Source: Streptomyces mirabilis (lineage in GTDB: Bacteria; Actinomycetota; Actinomycetes; Streptomycetales; Streptomycetaceae). Taken from it: a stretch of DNA of 64,000 nucleotides. The first letter of the stretch is position 1. Each line of letters starts with the position of its first letter. The notes beneath the pieces are model-generated. The model saw nothing but the letters and a program-made list of their open reading frames with translations, did not search any database and was not told where the DNA came from. The position numbers and the translations under genes were made by a program. Positions 40,002 through 48,656 of the stretch are shown one piece after another. The DNA is taken from NCBI RefSeq assembly GCF_039503195.1, contig NZ_JBCJKP010000001.1, positions 1,612,001-1,676,000 of the forward strand, given 5' to 3'.

Positions 40002-40976
40002 TCAGCCCTTGCGGGTCTTGATCTCCTCGGTGAGCTGCGGGACGACCTCGAAGAGGTCGCCGACCACGCCGTAGTCGACCAGGTCGAAGATGGGCGCCTC
40101 GGCGTCCTTGTTGATCGCCACGATCGTCTTCGACGTCTGCATACCGGCGCGGTGCTGGATCGCGCCGGAGATGCCGGAGGCGATGTACAGCTGCGGCGAG
40201 ACGGACTTGCCGGTCTGGCCGACCTGGTTGGTGTGCGGGTACCAGCCGGCGTCCACCGCGGCGCGCGAGGCACCCACGGCCGCGCCGAGGGAGTCGGCGA
40301 GCGCCTCGATGATCGAGAAGTTCTCGGCGCCGTTGACGCCACGGCCGCCGGAGACCACGATCGCGGCCTCGGTCAGCTCGGGGCGGCCGGTCGACTCGCG
40401 CGGGGTACGAGCGGTGACCTTGGTGCCGGTGGCCTTCTCGGAGAAGGAGACCGCGAGGGCCTCGACGGCGCCCGCGGCCGGGGCGGCCTCCACGGCGGCC
40501 GAGTTCGGCTTGACCGTGATGACCGGGGTGCCCTTGGCGACACGGGACTTGGTGGTGAAGGAGGCGGCGAACGCGGACTGCGTGGCCACCGGGCCCTCGT
40601 CGCCGGCTTCCAGGTCGGTCGCGTCCGTGATGATGCCGGAGCCGATGCGGACCGCGAGGCGCGCCGCGATCTCCTTGCCCTCGGCGGAGGACGGGACGAG
40701 AACGGCGGCCAGGGAGCCCGCGGCGGACACCACCTCGTACGCGGCCTGGAGCGCGTCCACCTTCGGGACGACCAGGTAGTCGGCGTACTCGGCGGCGTCG
40801 TGCGTGAGGACCTTGACCGCGCCGTGCTCGGCGAGCGCGGGGGCGGTGGCCTCGGCGCCGGAGCCGAGGGCGACGGCGACGGGCTCACCGATGCGACGGG
40901 CCAGCGTCAGCAGCTCCAGGGTGGGCTTGCGGACGGCGCCGTCCACGTGGTCGACGTAGACGAGAACTTCAGCCAT
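40002..40976 (-). CDS. etfA: Electron transfer flavoprotein alpha subunit
   Basis: A 324-residue FixB/EtfA protein. The C-terminal FAD domain (about 195-324) has G-R-G-V-N-G, then [14 protein letters not shown] and the [14 protein letters not shown] segment that binds FAD. The N-terminal half is the alpha/beta domain that pairs with EtfB. The heterodimer accepts electrons from acyl-CoA dehydrogenases and passes them to the quinone pool. It lies 76 bases downstream of etfB in the same direction and ends at a large terminator hairpin. Confidence 0.95.
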   Translation of the reverse strand: MAEVLVYVDHVDGAVRKPTLELLTLARRIGEPVAVALGSGAEATAPALAEHGAVKVLTHDAAEYADYLVVPKVDALQAAYEVVSAAGSLAAVLVPSSAEGKEIAARLAVRIGSGIITDATDLEAGDEGPVATQSAFAASFTTKSRVAKGTPVITVKPNSAAVEAAPAAGAVEALAVSFSEKATGTKVTARTPRESTGRPELTEAAIVVSGGRGVNGAENFSIIEALADSLGAAVGASRAAVDAGWYPHTNQVGQTGKSVSPQLYIASGISGAIQHRAGMQTSKTIVAINKDAEAPIFDLVDYGVVGDLFEVVPQLTEEIKTRKG

Positions 40977-41052
40977 GGGACTTCTTCTCTCCTGCTTACG
41001 AAAGATGAGGGGCGGTCAGCGAGTGGAGGTTCAGCGAGCCTCGAACGGGCCT

Positions 41053-41838
41053 TTAGATGAACTTCTGGCCCGCGAGGAACTCGGCGAGCTGCTTGCCGCC
41101 CTCGCCCTCGTCCTTGACGATCGTGCCGGCCGTGCGCGCCGGGCGCTCGGTCGCGGAGTCGACCTTGGTCCAGGCGCCCTCGAGACCGACCTCGTCCGCC
41201 TCGATCTCCAGGTCCTCCAGGTCCCAGGACTCCACCGGCTTCTTCTTGGCGGCCATGATGCCCTTGAAGGAGGGGTAACGCGCCTCACCCGACTGGTCGG
41301 TCACCGACACGACGGCCGGGAGGGAGGCCTCCAGCTGCTCGGACGCGCTGTCACCGTCACGGCGGCCCTTGACGACGCCGTCCTCGACGGAGACCTCGGA
41401 GAGCAGGGTGACCTGCGGGACACCCAGGCGCTCCGCCAGCAGGGCGGGGACGATACCGGCGGTGCCGTCGGTCGAGGCCATGCCGGAGATGACCAGGTCG
41501 TAGCCGGCCTTCTCGATCGCCTTGGCGAGCACCAGCGACGTACCGATCGCGTCGGTGCCGTGCAGGTCGTCGTCCTCGACGTGGATGGCCTTGTCCGCGC
41601 CCATGGAAAGCGCCTTGCGCAGCGCGTCCTTGGCGTCCTCGGGGCCGACGGTCAGCACGGTGATCTCGGCGTCGTCCGCTTCGTCGGCGATCTGCAGCGC
41701 CTGCTCCACCGCGTATTCGTCGAGCTCCGAGAGCAGACCGTCCACGTCGTCACGGTCCACGGTCAGGTCATCGGCGAAGTGCCGGTCGCCAGTGGCGTCG
41801 GGCACGTACTTCACAGTGACAACGATCCTCAAGCTCAC
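41053..41838 (-). CDS. etfB: Electron transfer flavoprotein beta subunit
   Basis: A 261-residue EtfB protein. Typical segments are V-T-V-K-Y-V-P-D (about 7-14), the E-Y-A-V-E-Q-A-L segment (about 41-48) and a D-G-T-A-G-I-V-P-A segment (about 123-131) that binds AMP in this family. Start is GTG at 41838. It is the first gene of the etfBA pair. The leader upstream contains a -10-like TAATAT and two palindromes, described separately, which suggest that fatty-acid-type regulators control it. Confidence 0.95.
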   Translation of the reverse strand: MSLRIVVTVKYVPDATGDRHFADDLTVDRDDVDGLLSELDEYAVEQALQIADEADDAEITVLTVGPEDAKDALRKALSMGADKAIHVEDDDLHGTDAIGTSLVLAKAIEKAGYDLVISGMASTDGTAGIVPALLAERLGVPQVTLLSEVSVEDGVVKGRRDGDSASEQLEASLPAVVSVTDQSGEARYPSFKGIMAAKKKPVESWDLEDLEIEADEVGLEGAWTKVDSATERPARTAGTIVKDEGEGGKQLAEFLAGQKFI

Positions 41839-41942
41839 GCCGGCTCTCCTACTGCATCGTCATTTCTGGGCTGCCTTCTTTCAGGCAGCATAGGCGCCTG
41901 AAGCGGCCGATCCCGGTCGGGGCGGCCCGCGCTCCGAACGAA

Positions 41943-41992
41943 ATATTACTCGTCAGTACACCCAGTTCCCGCCCACTAAGCAAGCGCTTTGA
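41943..41992 (-). promoter_or_regulatory. etfBA control region
   Basis: On the minus strand TAATAT (41948-41943) is a good -10. TACT-CGTC-AGTA (41947-41958) overlaps it. The 8-bp palindrome AAGCGCTT (41982-41989), within AGCAAGCGCTTTGA, lies just upstream. Both are forms used by TetR-type lipid regulators in actinobacteria, but no regulator gene is adjacent and the match is by eye. No clear -35 is present. Confidence 0.45.
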
Positions 41993-42057
41993 ACTGTGAC
42001 CTTGGCAACGCTGCGTAACCGACGAGTAGGACTCACCGGTAGGACCGGCGAGTAGTT

Positions 42058-42588
42058 TCAGTCGCGCAGGCCGTTGAAGCGTCCCTGGTGGTACAGCAGC
42101 GGGCGGCCCGCGCCGGACGGATCACCGAGGACGACCTCGGCCAGCACGATGCGATGATCCCCGGCCGGCACCCGCGCCGCGACCCGGCAGACGAGCCAGG
42201 CCAGTACGCCGTCGAGGACGGGAACACCTTTCGGGCCCTTGCGCCAACGGGTGGGCGCGCCGAAGCGGTCGGCGCCGCTGCGGGCGAAGGTGGCGGCGAG
42301 TTCCTGCTGGTGCTCGCCGAGTATGTGGATGCCGACATGCTCGGACTCGGAGATCGCGGGCCAGCTGGAGGCGCCGACACCGATGCCGAAGGAGACGATC
42401 GGGGGCTCGGCGGAGACCGAGCTGAGCGAGGTGGCGGTGAAGCCCACGGGACCCGAGCCGCCCTGCGCCGTGATCACGGCGACACCGGCCGCGTGCTGCC
42501 GGAATACGGAGCGCAGGAGGTCGGGTGAGGCGGGTTGCGCATCGGGAGAGGCGAGCCGAAAAGTGTCCAGGTCGGGCGTGGCCGTCAT
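42058..42588 (-). CDS. Flavin reductase family protein
   Basis: A 176-residue protein with the FMN-binding split barrel of the flavin reductase family. The motif G-P-V-G-F-T-A-T-S-L-S-S-V-S (about 47-60) is diagnostic, followed by P-P-I-V-S-F-G-I and the C-terminal H-R-I-V-L-A-E-V. Such proteins supply reduced FMN to a two-component monooxygenase; no partner oxygenase is in the window. The ATG at 42588 has AAGGACG 6-7 nt upstream. It lies upstream of etfB in the same direction with 219 bases between, so cotranscription is uncertain. Confidence 0.9.
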   Translation of the reverse strand: MTATPDLDTFRLASPDAQPASPDLLRSVFRQHAAGVAVITAQGGSGPVGFTATSLSSVSAEPPIVSFGIGVGASSWPAISESEHVGIHILGEHQQELAATFARSGADRFGAPTRWRKGPKGVPVLDGVLAWLVCRVAARVPAGDHRIVLAEVVLGDPSGAGRPLLYHQGRFNGLRD

Positions 42589-42794
42589 GGAGTCGTCCTT
42601 CTGCGAGTGGTGAAGAGCAGATCCGTCGGTGCTCAACAGACCGGACAGCGCGCACTCGCGGTGCGGGCCAGATCCACGTGGACGCGCTCGAAGAGAAGGA
42701 GTTCCGGGGGCATACGGTCAGGTTGACGATAGGTGGTGCGTGCAGTCAAGTACGTCCGGTCATCTGCGAGATGCCTCACCATGATCGCCACGAG

Positions 42795-43223
42795 TCAGAC
42801 GGCCTCTCCCAGCGCCGCGATCACATCCGCCTTGCGCGGCTGTCCGGTCGCGCGCCGCACGATCCGTCCGTCGGCGTCGAGGACGAGCACGGTCGGGGTC
42901 TTGAGGATCTCGAGCTCGCGGACGAGTTCGAGGCGGTCCTCGGCGTCGATCTCCACGTGGTGCACGCCCGGGACCATTCCGGCCACCTCGGCGAGCACCC
43001 GCCGGGTGGCCCGGCACGGAGCGCAGAAAGCGCTGGAGAACTGGACGAGAGTGGCCCGTTCACCGAGCCCCTCCCCCAACTCCGCCGCGCCGAGCCGCTT
43101 TCCACCGTCACGCCCGCGCACTCTCACCCTCCCGTTCCGCCGCCGTTGCAGCACTCCGAACGCGCTCGCCGCCGCGAGCACCACCACGCACACCACAAGT
43201 CCGGTCATCTCCAGCACAAGCAT
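42795..43223 (-). CDS. Membrane-anchored thioredoxin-like protein
   Basis: A 142-residue protein: an N-terminal membrane helix (about 7-25), a basic linker, then a thioredoxin domain. The redox motif is F-C-A-P-C-R (cysteines about 67 and 70), and the cis-proline appears in L-K-T-P-T-V-L-V. The domain may face outside the membrane, with the active Cys pair acting on exported proteins. It is divergent from a DUF4395 membrane protein with 60 bases between. The pairing of thioredoxin and DUF4395 is common in actinobacteria and suggests electron transfer through the membrane partner. Confidence 0.85.
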   Translation of the reverse strand: MLVLEMTGLVVCVVVLAAASAFGVLQRRRNGRVRVRGRDGGKRLGAAELGEGLGERATLVQFSSAFCAPCRATRRVLAEVAGMVPGVHHVEIDAEDRLELVRELEILKTPTVLVLDADGRIVRRATGQPRKADVIAALGEAV

Positions 43224-43283
43224 TCACGAGACCGCAAAGATTCCCGGGTCCACGGACCGCCGTTCATACGGAATGCTTGATTC

Positions 43284-43700
43284 ATGGACATTGACGCAAG
43301 AGGGCCGCGGTTCGGTGCGGCCGTGACGACCGTCGTACTGGCGGCCGTTCTGATCACCGGCAGCACCTGGCTGTTGGCCTGGCAGGTACTGGCGTTCGCG
43401 CTGGGCGCCTCGGGCGGCGTGGCGCGCTCTCCTTACGGCTGGCTGTTCCGGAAGGTCGTACGCCCCCGACTCGGGCCGCCCGCACAGTTCGAGTCGCCGC
43501 AGCCTCCGCAGTTCGCGCAGGCCGTCGGGCTCGTGTTCGCCGTGGTGGGGCTGATCGGTTTCACGGCGGGACCCGACTGGCTGGGGTTCGCCGCGACCGG
43601 CTGCGCGCTGGCGGCCGCGTTCCTCAACGCGGCGTTCGGGTACTGCCTGGGCTGCGAGATGTACCTGCTCGTACGTCGGATGACGGTACGCGCCCAGTGA
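43284..43700 (+). CDS. DUF4395 family membrane protein
   Basis: A 138-residue protein with about four membrane helices. The motif F-G-Y-C-L-G-C-E-M-Y (about 117-126), with a C-x-x-C pair at the membrane face, identifies DUF4395. The function is unproven. Its cysteines and the neighbouring thioredoxin gene suggest a role in thiol redox traffic, perhaps in sulfur metabolism. Start ATG at 43284; the genes share a short divergent promoter region. Confidence 0.85.
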   Translation: MDIDARGPRFGAAVTTVVLAAVLITGSTWLLAWQVLAFALGASGGVARSPYGWLFRKVVRPRLGPPAQFESPQPPQFAQAVGLVFAVVGLIGFTAGPDWLGFAATGCALAAAFLNAAFGYCLGCEMYLLVRRMTVRAQ

Positions 43701-43885
43701 CGGTGAGTGAGAAGTCCGAGGTCGATCAGGGGACACGTGACGAGGATCTCGCCGCATCGCGGCACTGGGACTGGCCACTCGTCCGTTCTTGGGGCACGAT
43801 CTGCGCAATGCCGTAAACCTACGGCTGCGTAACTTTCCCGCCGGGAGAACCCTTCCCGAGCAGAGAGAAAGGGTCCACCCCGTCC

Positions 43886-44614
43886 ATGGCAGAGCTTGTC
43901 TACCGTCCCGTCGTCGGTCTCGCCCAAGTGTTGTTCAAGGCCTGGGACCTCAAGATCGACTGCAAGGGATCGGAGAACATTCCGCGCTCGGGCGGCGCCG
44001 TGCTGGTCAGCAACCACATCAGTTATCTGGACTTCATCTTCGACGGTCTGGCCACCCTGCCGCAGAAGCGCCTGGTGCGTTTCATGGCGAAGGAGTCGGT
44101 CTTCCGGCACAAGATCTCCGGTCCGCTGATGCGGGGCATGAAGCACATCCCGGTGGACCGCAAGCAGGGCGAGACGGCGTATCAGCACGCGTTGGATTCA
44201 CTGCGATCCGGCGAGATCGTGGGCGTCTTCCCCGAAGCGACCATCTCCCAGTCCTTCACCCTGAAGAGCTTCAAGTCGGGTGCCGCGCGCATGGCCCAGG
44301 AGGCCGGCGTGCCGCTGATCCCGATGGCCCTGTGGGGCACCCAGCGGCTGTGGACCAAGGGCCACCCGCGCAACTTCAAGCGCAGCCACACGCCGATCAC
44401 CATCCGGGTCGGCGAACCGGTGGAGGCGCCGCAGGACCAGTACGCGGGCGCCATCACCCGGCGGCTGCGCGAGCGTGTCCAGGAGCTCCTGGAGGCCGCG
44501 CAGCGCGCCTATCCGGTCCGCCCCAAGGGCCCGGACGACACCTGGTGGATGCCCGCACACCTCGGCGGCACGGCGCCGACCCCCGAAGAGGTCAAGGCGG
44601 CCGAGGCCCGCTGA
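43886..44614 (+). CDS. Lysophospholipid acyltransferase (PlsC type)
   Basis: A 242-residue membrane-associated acyltransferase. The catalytic motif is N-H-I-S-Y-L-D (H-x4-D, about 43-49), followed by the substrate motif F-P-E-A-T-I-S (about 113-119). The family is 1-acyl-glycerol-3-phosphate acyltransferase, making phosphatidic acid, although several PlsC paralogs in Streptomyces have other acceptors. A GCCGTA-AACC-TACGGC palindrome (43810-43825) lies about 60 bases upstream. It has no operon partner in this window. Confidence 0.9.
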   Translation: MAELVYRPVVGLAQVLFKAWDLKIDCKGSENIPRSGGAVLVSNHISYLDFIFDGLATLPQKRLVRFMAKESVFRHKISGPLMRGMKHIPVDRKQGETAYQHALDSLRSGEIVGVFPEATISQSFTLKSFKSGAARMAQEAGVPLIPMALWGTQRLWTKGHPRNFKRSHTPITIRVGEPVEAPQDQYAGAITRRLRERVQELLEAAQRAYPVRPKGPDDTWWMPAHLGGTAPTPEEVKAAEAR

Positions 44615-44737
44615 ATCGTCACGCCGGGGCGTGGACGGTGATCCGCGCCCCGGGGCTGAACTTCTCCGGCAGCGCCGCGAGTTCGGCCCCGTCGCACCGC
44701 ACCGCTCCGCCCGTGTCCGGGTGATGGGCGGCCGGTC

Positions 44738-45310
44738 TCAGAGTGCGGCGGGAAGCGTCTTCCACAGGTGCGACCGGTCGGGGGCGGCCTTGAGGACGCT
44801 CAGCACGACCGGGTGAGGTGCGGCGTACAGGACCGGATGGTCGAGCTCATCGAACTCGGGGTCGGGCGTGAAGGCCAGCCGCTCGCCGTCCAGGGAGAAC
44901 TGGGCGTCCACGCCCGGCTTGTTGCCTCGAGGGTCCTGCCGGTGCCAGGCGCCGTTGAACCGCACGGCGACGAGCCCGTGCACCTCGTCGAACTTCTGGT
45001 AGCAGAACGCCGTCGGGATGTCCTCGGCCCGCAGCAGCGCGGCCAGGGCGTGGGCCTTCGCGTAGCAGATGCCGGTGCGCCGCTCCAGCACGTCGGAGGC
45101 ACGCCAGGTGACCCGAAGATCGCCGGAGTCCTGCGAGTGCGGAATGGTGTCGCGCACGAATTCGAAGGCCGCCCGCGCATAGGCATACGAATCGACGACA
45201 CCTTTGGCCAGCCGCGCGGCCGTCTCCCGCACGAGCGGATGATGATGGTCGATGACCTCGTCGGCGGCCAAGTACGCGGACAGGTCGGCGGTGTTCTGGA
45301 TCAGCTCCAT
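44738..45310 (-). CDS. Transglutaminase-like cysteine protease family protein
   Basis: A 190-residue protein of the transglutaminase-like superfamily. The triad is visible: Cys in R-T-G-I-C-Y-A-K (about 82), His in E-V-H-G-L-V-A-V (about 111) and Asp in R-Q-D-P-R-G-N (about 126). No signal peptide is present, so it acts in the cytoplasm. Its substrate is unknown. ATG 45310 was chosen; TATGCT ends 8 nt upstream, and a TTGACT -35 is embedded in a striking double palindrome, so the gene is likely tightly regulated. Confidence 0.82.
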   Translation of the reverse strand: MELIQNTADLSAYLAADEVIDHHHPLVRETAARLAKGVVDSYAYARAAFEFVRDTIPHSQDSGDLRVTWRASDVLERRTGICYAKAHALAALLRAEDIPTAFCYQKFDEVHGLVAVRFNGAWHRQDPRGNKPGVDAQFSLDGERLAFTPDPEFDELDHPVLYAAPHPVVLSVLKAAPDRSHLWKTLPAAL

Positions 45311-45318
45311 GCCCGGAG

Positions 45319-45369
45319 AGCATAGGAATGCGGTCACCCGAGAGTCAATGACTTTTCAGGTGACCGCAT
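45319..45369 (-). promoter_or_regulatory. Promoter surrounded by concentric palindromes
   Basis: On the minus strand the -35 is TTGACT (45348-45343) and the -10 is TATGCT (45324-45319), 18 bp apart. ATGCGGTCACC (45328-45338) and GGTGACCGCAT (45359-45369) form a perfect 11-bp inverted repeat around the -35. At its centre lies a second palindrome, AGTCA-A-TGACT (45343-45353). One half-site sits in the -35/-10 spacer. This is a strong candidate repressor site for the transglutaminase-like gene. Confidence 0.7.
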
Positions 45370-45394
45370 ATCTATGCATACGCTGGCGCTCGGG

Positions 45395-46468
45395 CTACGC
45401 GTGCGCCATCTCCTCCTTGAGCGCCGCCACGAAACCGTCGACGTCGTCCTCGGTCGTGTCGAAGGAGCACATCCAGCGGACGTCGCCCGCCGCCTCGTCC
45501 CAGAAGTAGAAGCGGTAGCGCTTCTGGAGCCGCTCGCTCACGTCGTGCGGGAGACGCGCGAAGACGGCGTTGGCCTGGACCGGGTGGAGGATCTCCACGC
45601 CGTGCACCGCGCGCACGCCCTCGGCCAGCCGCTGGGCCATCTGGTTGGAGTGGCGGGCGTTGCGCAGCCACAGGTCCTTGGCGAGCAGCGCCTCCAACTG
45701 CACGGAGACGAAGCGCATCTTGGAGGCGAGCTGCATGGACAGCTTGCGCAGGTGCTTCATGTGACTGACCGCGTCCTGGTTGAGGACGACGACGGCCTCG
45801 CCGTACAGCGCGCCGTTCTTCGTCCCGCCGAGGCTCAGGAGGTCGACGCCGACCGCGTTGGTGAACGTCCGCATGGGGACGTCCAGGGAGGCGGCCGCAT
45901 TGGCTATCCGGGACCCGTCCAGGTGCACCTTCATGCCGTGCGCGTGGGCGTGGTCGCAGATCGCGCGGATCTCGTCGGGCGTGTAGAGGGTGCCCAGTTC
46001 GGTGCTCTGGGTGATCGAGACGACCTGCGGCATCGCACGGTGCTCGTCGTCCCAGCCGTAGGCCTGACGGTCGATCAGCTCGGGGGTGAGTTTGCCGTCG
46101 GACGTGGGCACGGTGAGCAGCTTGAGGCCGCCCATGCGCTCGGGGGCGCCGCCCTCGTCGACGTTGATGTGCGCGCTCTCCGCGCAGATCACCGCGCCCC
46201 AGCGGTCGGTGACCGCCTGGAGCGCGACCACGTTCGCGCCGGTCCCGTTGAACACCGGGAAGGCCTCGGCGGTGGCGCCGAAGTGGCTGCGGATGATCTG
46301 CTGGAGGTTCGCCGTGTAGTCGTCCTCGCCGTACGCGACCTGGTGCCCGCCGTTGGCCAGGGCCACGGCGGCGAGCACCTCGGGGTGGGCTCCCGCGTAG
46401 TTGTCGCTGGCGAAGCCGCGGACGGCCGGGTCGTGGTGACGCCGGGCGTCGGTCTTCGGAGGGTTCAC
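45395..46468 (-). CDS. Threonine aldolase / beta-eliminating lyase family
   Basis: A 357-residue PLP-dependent enzyme of the threonine aldolase/beta-eliminating lyase family. The PLP lysine is in G-G-T-K-N-G-A (about 203-209), and F-N-G-T-G-A-N and H-L-D-G-S-R are the surrounding motifs. It may cleave L-threonine or another beta-hydroxy amino acid to glycine and an aldehyde. The GTG at 46468 overlaps the SDR stop codon (GTGA), so the two are probably coupled; a GTG at 46486 would add six residues. It ends an operon of DUF6421, SDR and this gene. Confidence 0.9.
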   Translation of the reverse strand: MNPPKTDARRHHDPAVRGFASDNYAGAHPEVLAAVALANGGHQVAYGEDDYTANLQQIIRSHFGATAEAFPVFNGTGANVVALQAVTDRWGAVICAESAHINVDEGGAPERMGGLKLLTVPTSDGKLTPELIDRQAYGWDDEHRAMPQVVSITQSTELGTLYTPDEIRAICDHAHAHGMKVHLDGSRIANAAASLDVPMRTFTNAVGVDLLSLGGTKNGALYGEAVVVLNQDAVSHMKHLRKLSMQLASKMRFVSVQLEALLAKDLWLRNARHSNQMAQRLAEGVRAVHGVEILHPVQANAVFARLPHDVSERLQKRYRFYFWDEAAGDVRWMCSFDTTEDDVDGFVAALKEEMAHA

Positions 46469-47223
46469 GGCTTCTCGGTCAGCCACAGACGGTTTCCGTT
46501 CACTTCACCGGCGGGCCGCGACCAGACGCCGGCGATGGCCTCGGCCAGATCCTCGACGTCCGTGAAGCCCGCGAACTTCGCGTTCGGGCGCTCGGCGCGC
46601 ATCGCGTCGTGCACCAGTGCCTTGACCACCAGGATGGCAGCCGCGGACGTCGGGCCCTGCTCGCCCCCTGCCTTGCGGAAGTAGTCGGCCATGGCCAGCG
46701 TCCACGCCTCGGCGGCGGCCTTGGCGGCGGAGTAGGCGGCGTTGCCCGCGGTGGGCTTGCTCGCGCCGGCGGCGCTGATCAGGAGGTAGCGGCCACGGTC
46801 GCTGCGCTGCAACGCCTCGTGGAACGCGAGGGACGTGTTCTGCACCGTGCGGATGAGCAGCAGCTCCAGGAAGTCCCAGTCGTCGAGGCTCGTCCTGGTG
46901 AAGGTCTCGCTGCCCCGCCAGCCGCCGACCAGGTGGACCAGGCCGTCGACATGGCCGAAGTCCTTCTCGATGCGGACGGCCCAGTCGCGGGTCGACTCGA
47001 GATCGAGCAGGTCGACCGTGTCGCCCACGACGGTGGCGCCGCCGTGCCCGTAGCGGGCCGCGTCCACGGCCTCCGCGAGCCGCTCGGGATCGTTGTCCGA
47101 TCCGATGACGGTCGCGCCCGCGTCGGCGAGCCGGGCCAGCGTCGCGCGCCCGGCGGGTCCACCCGCTCCGGCGACCGCGATCACCGCGCCGCTGAGAGGT
47201 CCGTTGCCGTTTCCGTGTGCCAT
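46465..47223 (-). CDS. Short-chain dehydrogenase/reductase
   Basis: A 252-residue SDR. The Rossmann motif is A-G-A-G-G-P-A-G-R-A (about 18-27), the Ser and Tyr/Lys of the active site are in L-I-S-A-A-G-A and A-Y-S-A-A-K-A-A, and N-x-x-G is replaced by the variant L-V-G-G. AGGAGG lies 7-8 nt before the ATG at 47223. It sits between DUF6421 and the aldolase, with 35 bases before it and a 4-base overlap after. It may reduce the carbonyl product or substrate of the aldolase, which is inference. Confidence 0.9.
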   Translation of the reverse strand: MAHGNGNGPLSGAVIAVAGAGGPAGRATLARLADAGATVIGSDNDPERLAEAVDAARYGHGGATVVGDTVDLLDLESTRDWAVRIEKDFGHVDGLVHLVGGWRGSETFTRTSLDDWDFLELLLIRTVQNTSLAFHEALQRSDRGRYLLISAAGASKPTAGNAAYSAAKAAAEAWTLAMADYFRKAGGEQGPTSAAAILVVKALVHDAMRAERPNAKFAGFTDVEDLAEAIAGVWSRPAGEVNGNRLWLTEKP

Positions 47224-47258
47224 CGCCTTCGCCTCCTGAACATCCCCGGTACGAGCGC

Positions 47259-48656
47259 TCACGCGGCGGCCCGCTCGGCGCTCGTCGCGGTGATGCCCCT
47301 GGTGGAGGCGATCACGTTCTTCAGTTTCTTGGAGAGCGCCTCATAGAACATGCTCAGCGGAAACTCGTCCGGAAGCACGTCGTCGACGAGCTTACGGGGC
47401 GGCTGGGACAGATCGAGGGCGTCCGGGCCCTTGGCCCAGCGGGAGCCGGGGTGCGGGGCGAGGTAGGTGGAGACGAGCTCGTACGCCTTGAACCAGTGGA
47501 CGAGCTTGGGGCGGTCGATGCCGGCCCGGTAGAGGTCCTCGATCTCGGCGCACAGCTGGTTGGTGACCTGCGGTGCACGCTGCCAGTCGATGTGCAGCTT
47601 GTTGTCGGTCCAGCGGACGACGTCGTGCTGGTGCAGGTAGGCGAAGAGGAGCTGGCCGCCGAGACCGTCGTAGTTGCGGACGCGTTCGCCGGTGACGGGG
47701 AAGCGGAACATCCGGTCGAAAAGCACCGCGTACTGCACGTCACGGCCCTGCGGGAAGCCGTCGGCCTCCAGCTTCACGGCCTCCTTGAAGGCGGTGAGGT
47801 CGCAGCGCAGCTCCTCGAGGCCGTACATCCAGAACGGCTGGCGCTGCTTGATCATGAACGGGTCGAACGGCAGGTCGCCGTGGCTGTGGGTGCGGTCGTG
47901 GACCATGTCCCACAGCACGAAGGCCTGCTCGCAGCGGTCCTGGTCGTGGACCATCGCGGCGATGTCCTCGGGCAGCCGAAGGCCCAGGACGTCCACGGCG
48001 GCGTCGGTGACGGCGCGGAAGCGGGCGGCCTCGCGGTCGCAGAAGATGCCGCCCCAGGAGAATCGTTCCGGCGCCTCGCGCACGGCGATCGTCTCCGGGA
48101 AGAGAACGGCCGAGTTGGTGTCGTAGCCCGCCGTGAAGTCCTCGAAGGTGATGCCGCAGAACAGCGGGTTGTCGTAGCGGGTGCGCTCCAGCTCCGCCAG
48201 CCAGTCCGGCCAGACCATCCGCAGCACGACCGCCTCGAAGTTGCGGTCCGGGTTGCCGTTCTGCGTGTACATCGGGAAGACGACCAGGTGCTGGAGCCCG
48301 TCCTCGCGGTGCGCGGCGGGCTGGAAGGCCAGCAGCGAGTCCAGGAAGTCGGGCACCTGGAAGCCACCGTCGGCCCAGCGGCGCAGGTCCTTCACGAGCG
48401 CCTCGTGGTACTCGGCGTCGTGCGGCAGCAGCGGGGCGAGCTGCTCGATGGCGTCTACGGCACGGCGTACGGCCAGATCGGCATCGGCCGTGTCCGGGGC
48501 ACCCTCGGCCTCGAAGTCGATCGACCCGTCCTTGGACTGCCAGGGCCGGATCTGCTCCACGGCATCCTTGAGCACAGGCCAAGCCGGGTGCTCCACCACC
48601 CTGCCCACGGGAGGAACCCGCTCCTCCACACCCACTGGCACAAGAATTTCCGTCAT
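47259..48656 (-). CDS. DUF6421 family protein
   Basis: A 465-residue soluble protein of a family that I recognise as DUF6421, largely restricted to actinomycetes. Landmarks are V-V-F-P-M-Y-T-Q-N-G-N-P-D-R-N (about 125-139), L-W-D-M-V-H-D-R-T-H-S-H-G-D (about 249-262) and a following F-M-I-K-Q-R-Q-P-F-W-M. The His-rich W-D-M-V-H-D-R-T-H-S-H cluster looks like a metal site, perhaps di-iron or zinc; no fold assignment is available to me. It heads the operon with an SDR and a threonine aldolase, so it may be an enzyme of an undescribed pathway. Confidence 0.85.
   Translation of the reverse strand: MTEILVPVGVEERVPPVGRVVEHPAWPVLKDAVEQIRPWQSKDGSIDFEAEGAPDTADADLAVRRAVDAIEQLAPLLPHDAEYHEALVKDLRRWADGGFQVPDFLDSLLAFQPAAHREDGLQHLVVFPMYTQNGNPDRNFEAVVLRMVWPDWLAELERTRYDNPLFCGITFEDFTAGYDTNSAVLFPETIAVREAPERFSWGGIFCDREAARFRAVTDAAVDVLGLRLPEDIAAMVHDQDRCEQAFVLWDMVHDRTHSHGDLPFDPFMIKQRQPFWMYGLEELRCDLTAFKEAVKLEADGFPQGRDVQYAVLFDRMFRFPVTGERVRNYDGLGGQLLFAYLHQHDVVRWTDNKLHIDWQRAPQVTNQLCAEIEDLYRAGIDRPKLVHWFKAYELVSTYLAPHPGSRWAKGPDALDLSQPPRKLVDDVLPDEFPLSMFYEALSKKLKNVIASTRGITATSAERAAA

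Noticed and set aside
41979..41992. AGCAAGCGCTTTGA as a specific KstR2 operator
   Set aside because: It matches the remembered pattern at most but not all positions, and no sterol genes are nearby, so I list it only as a generic palindrome.
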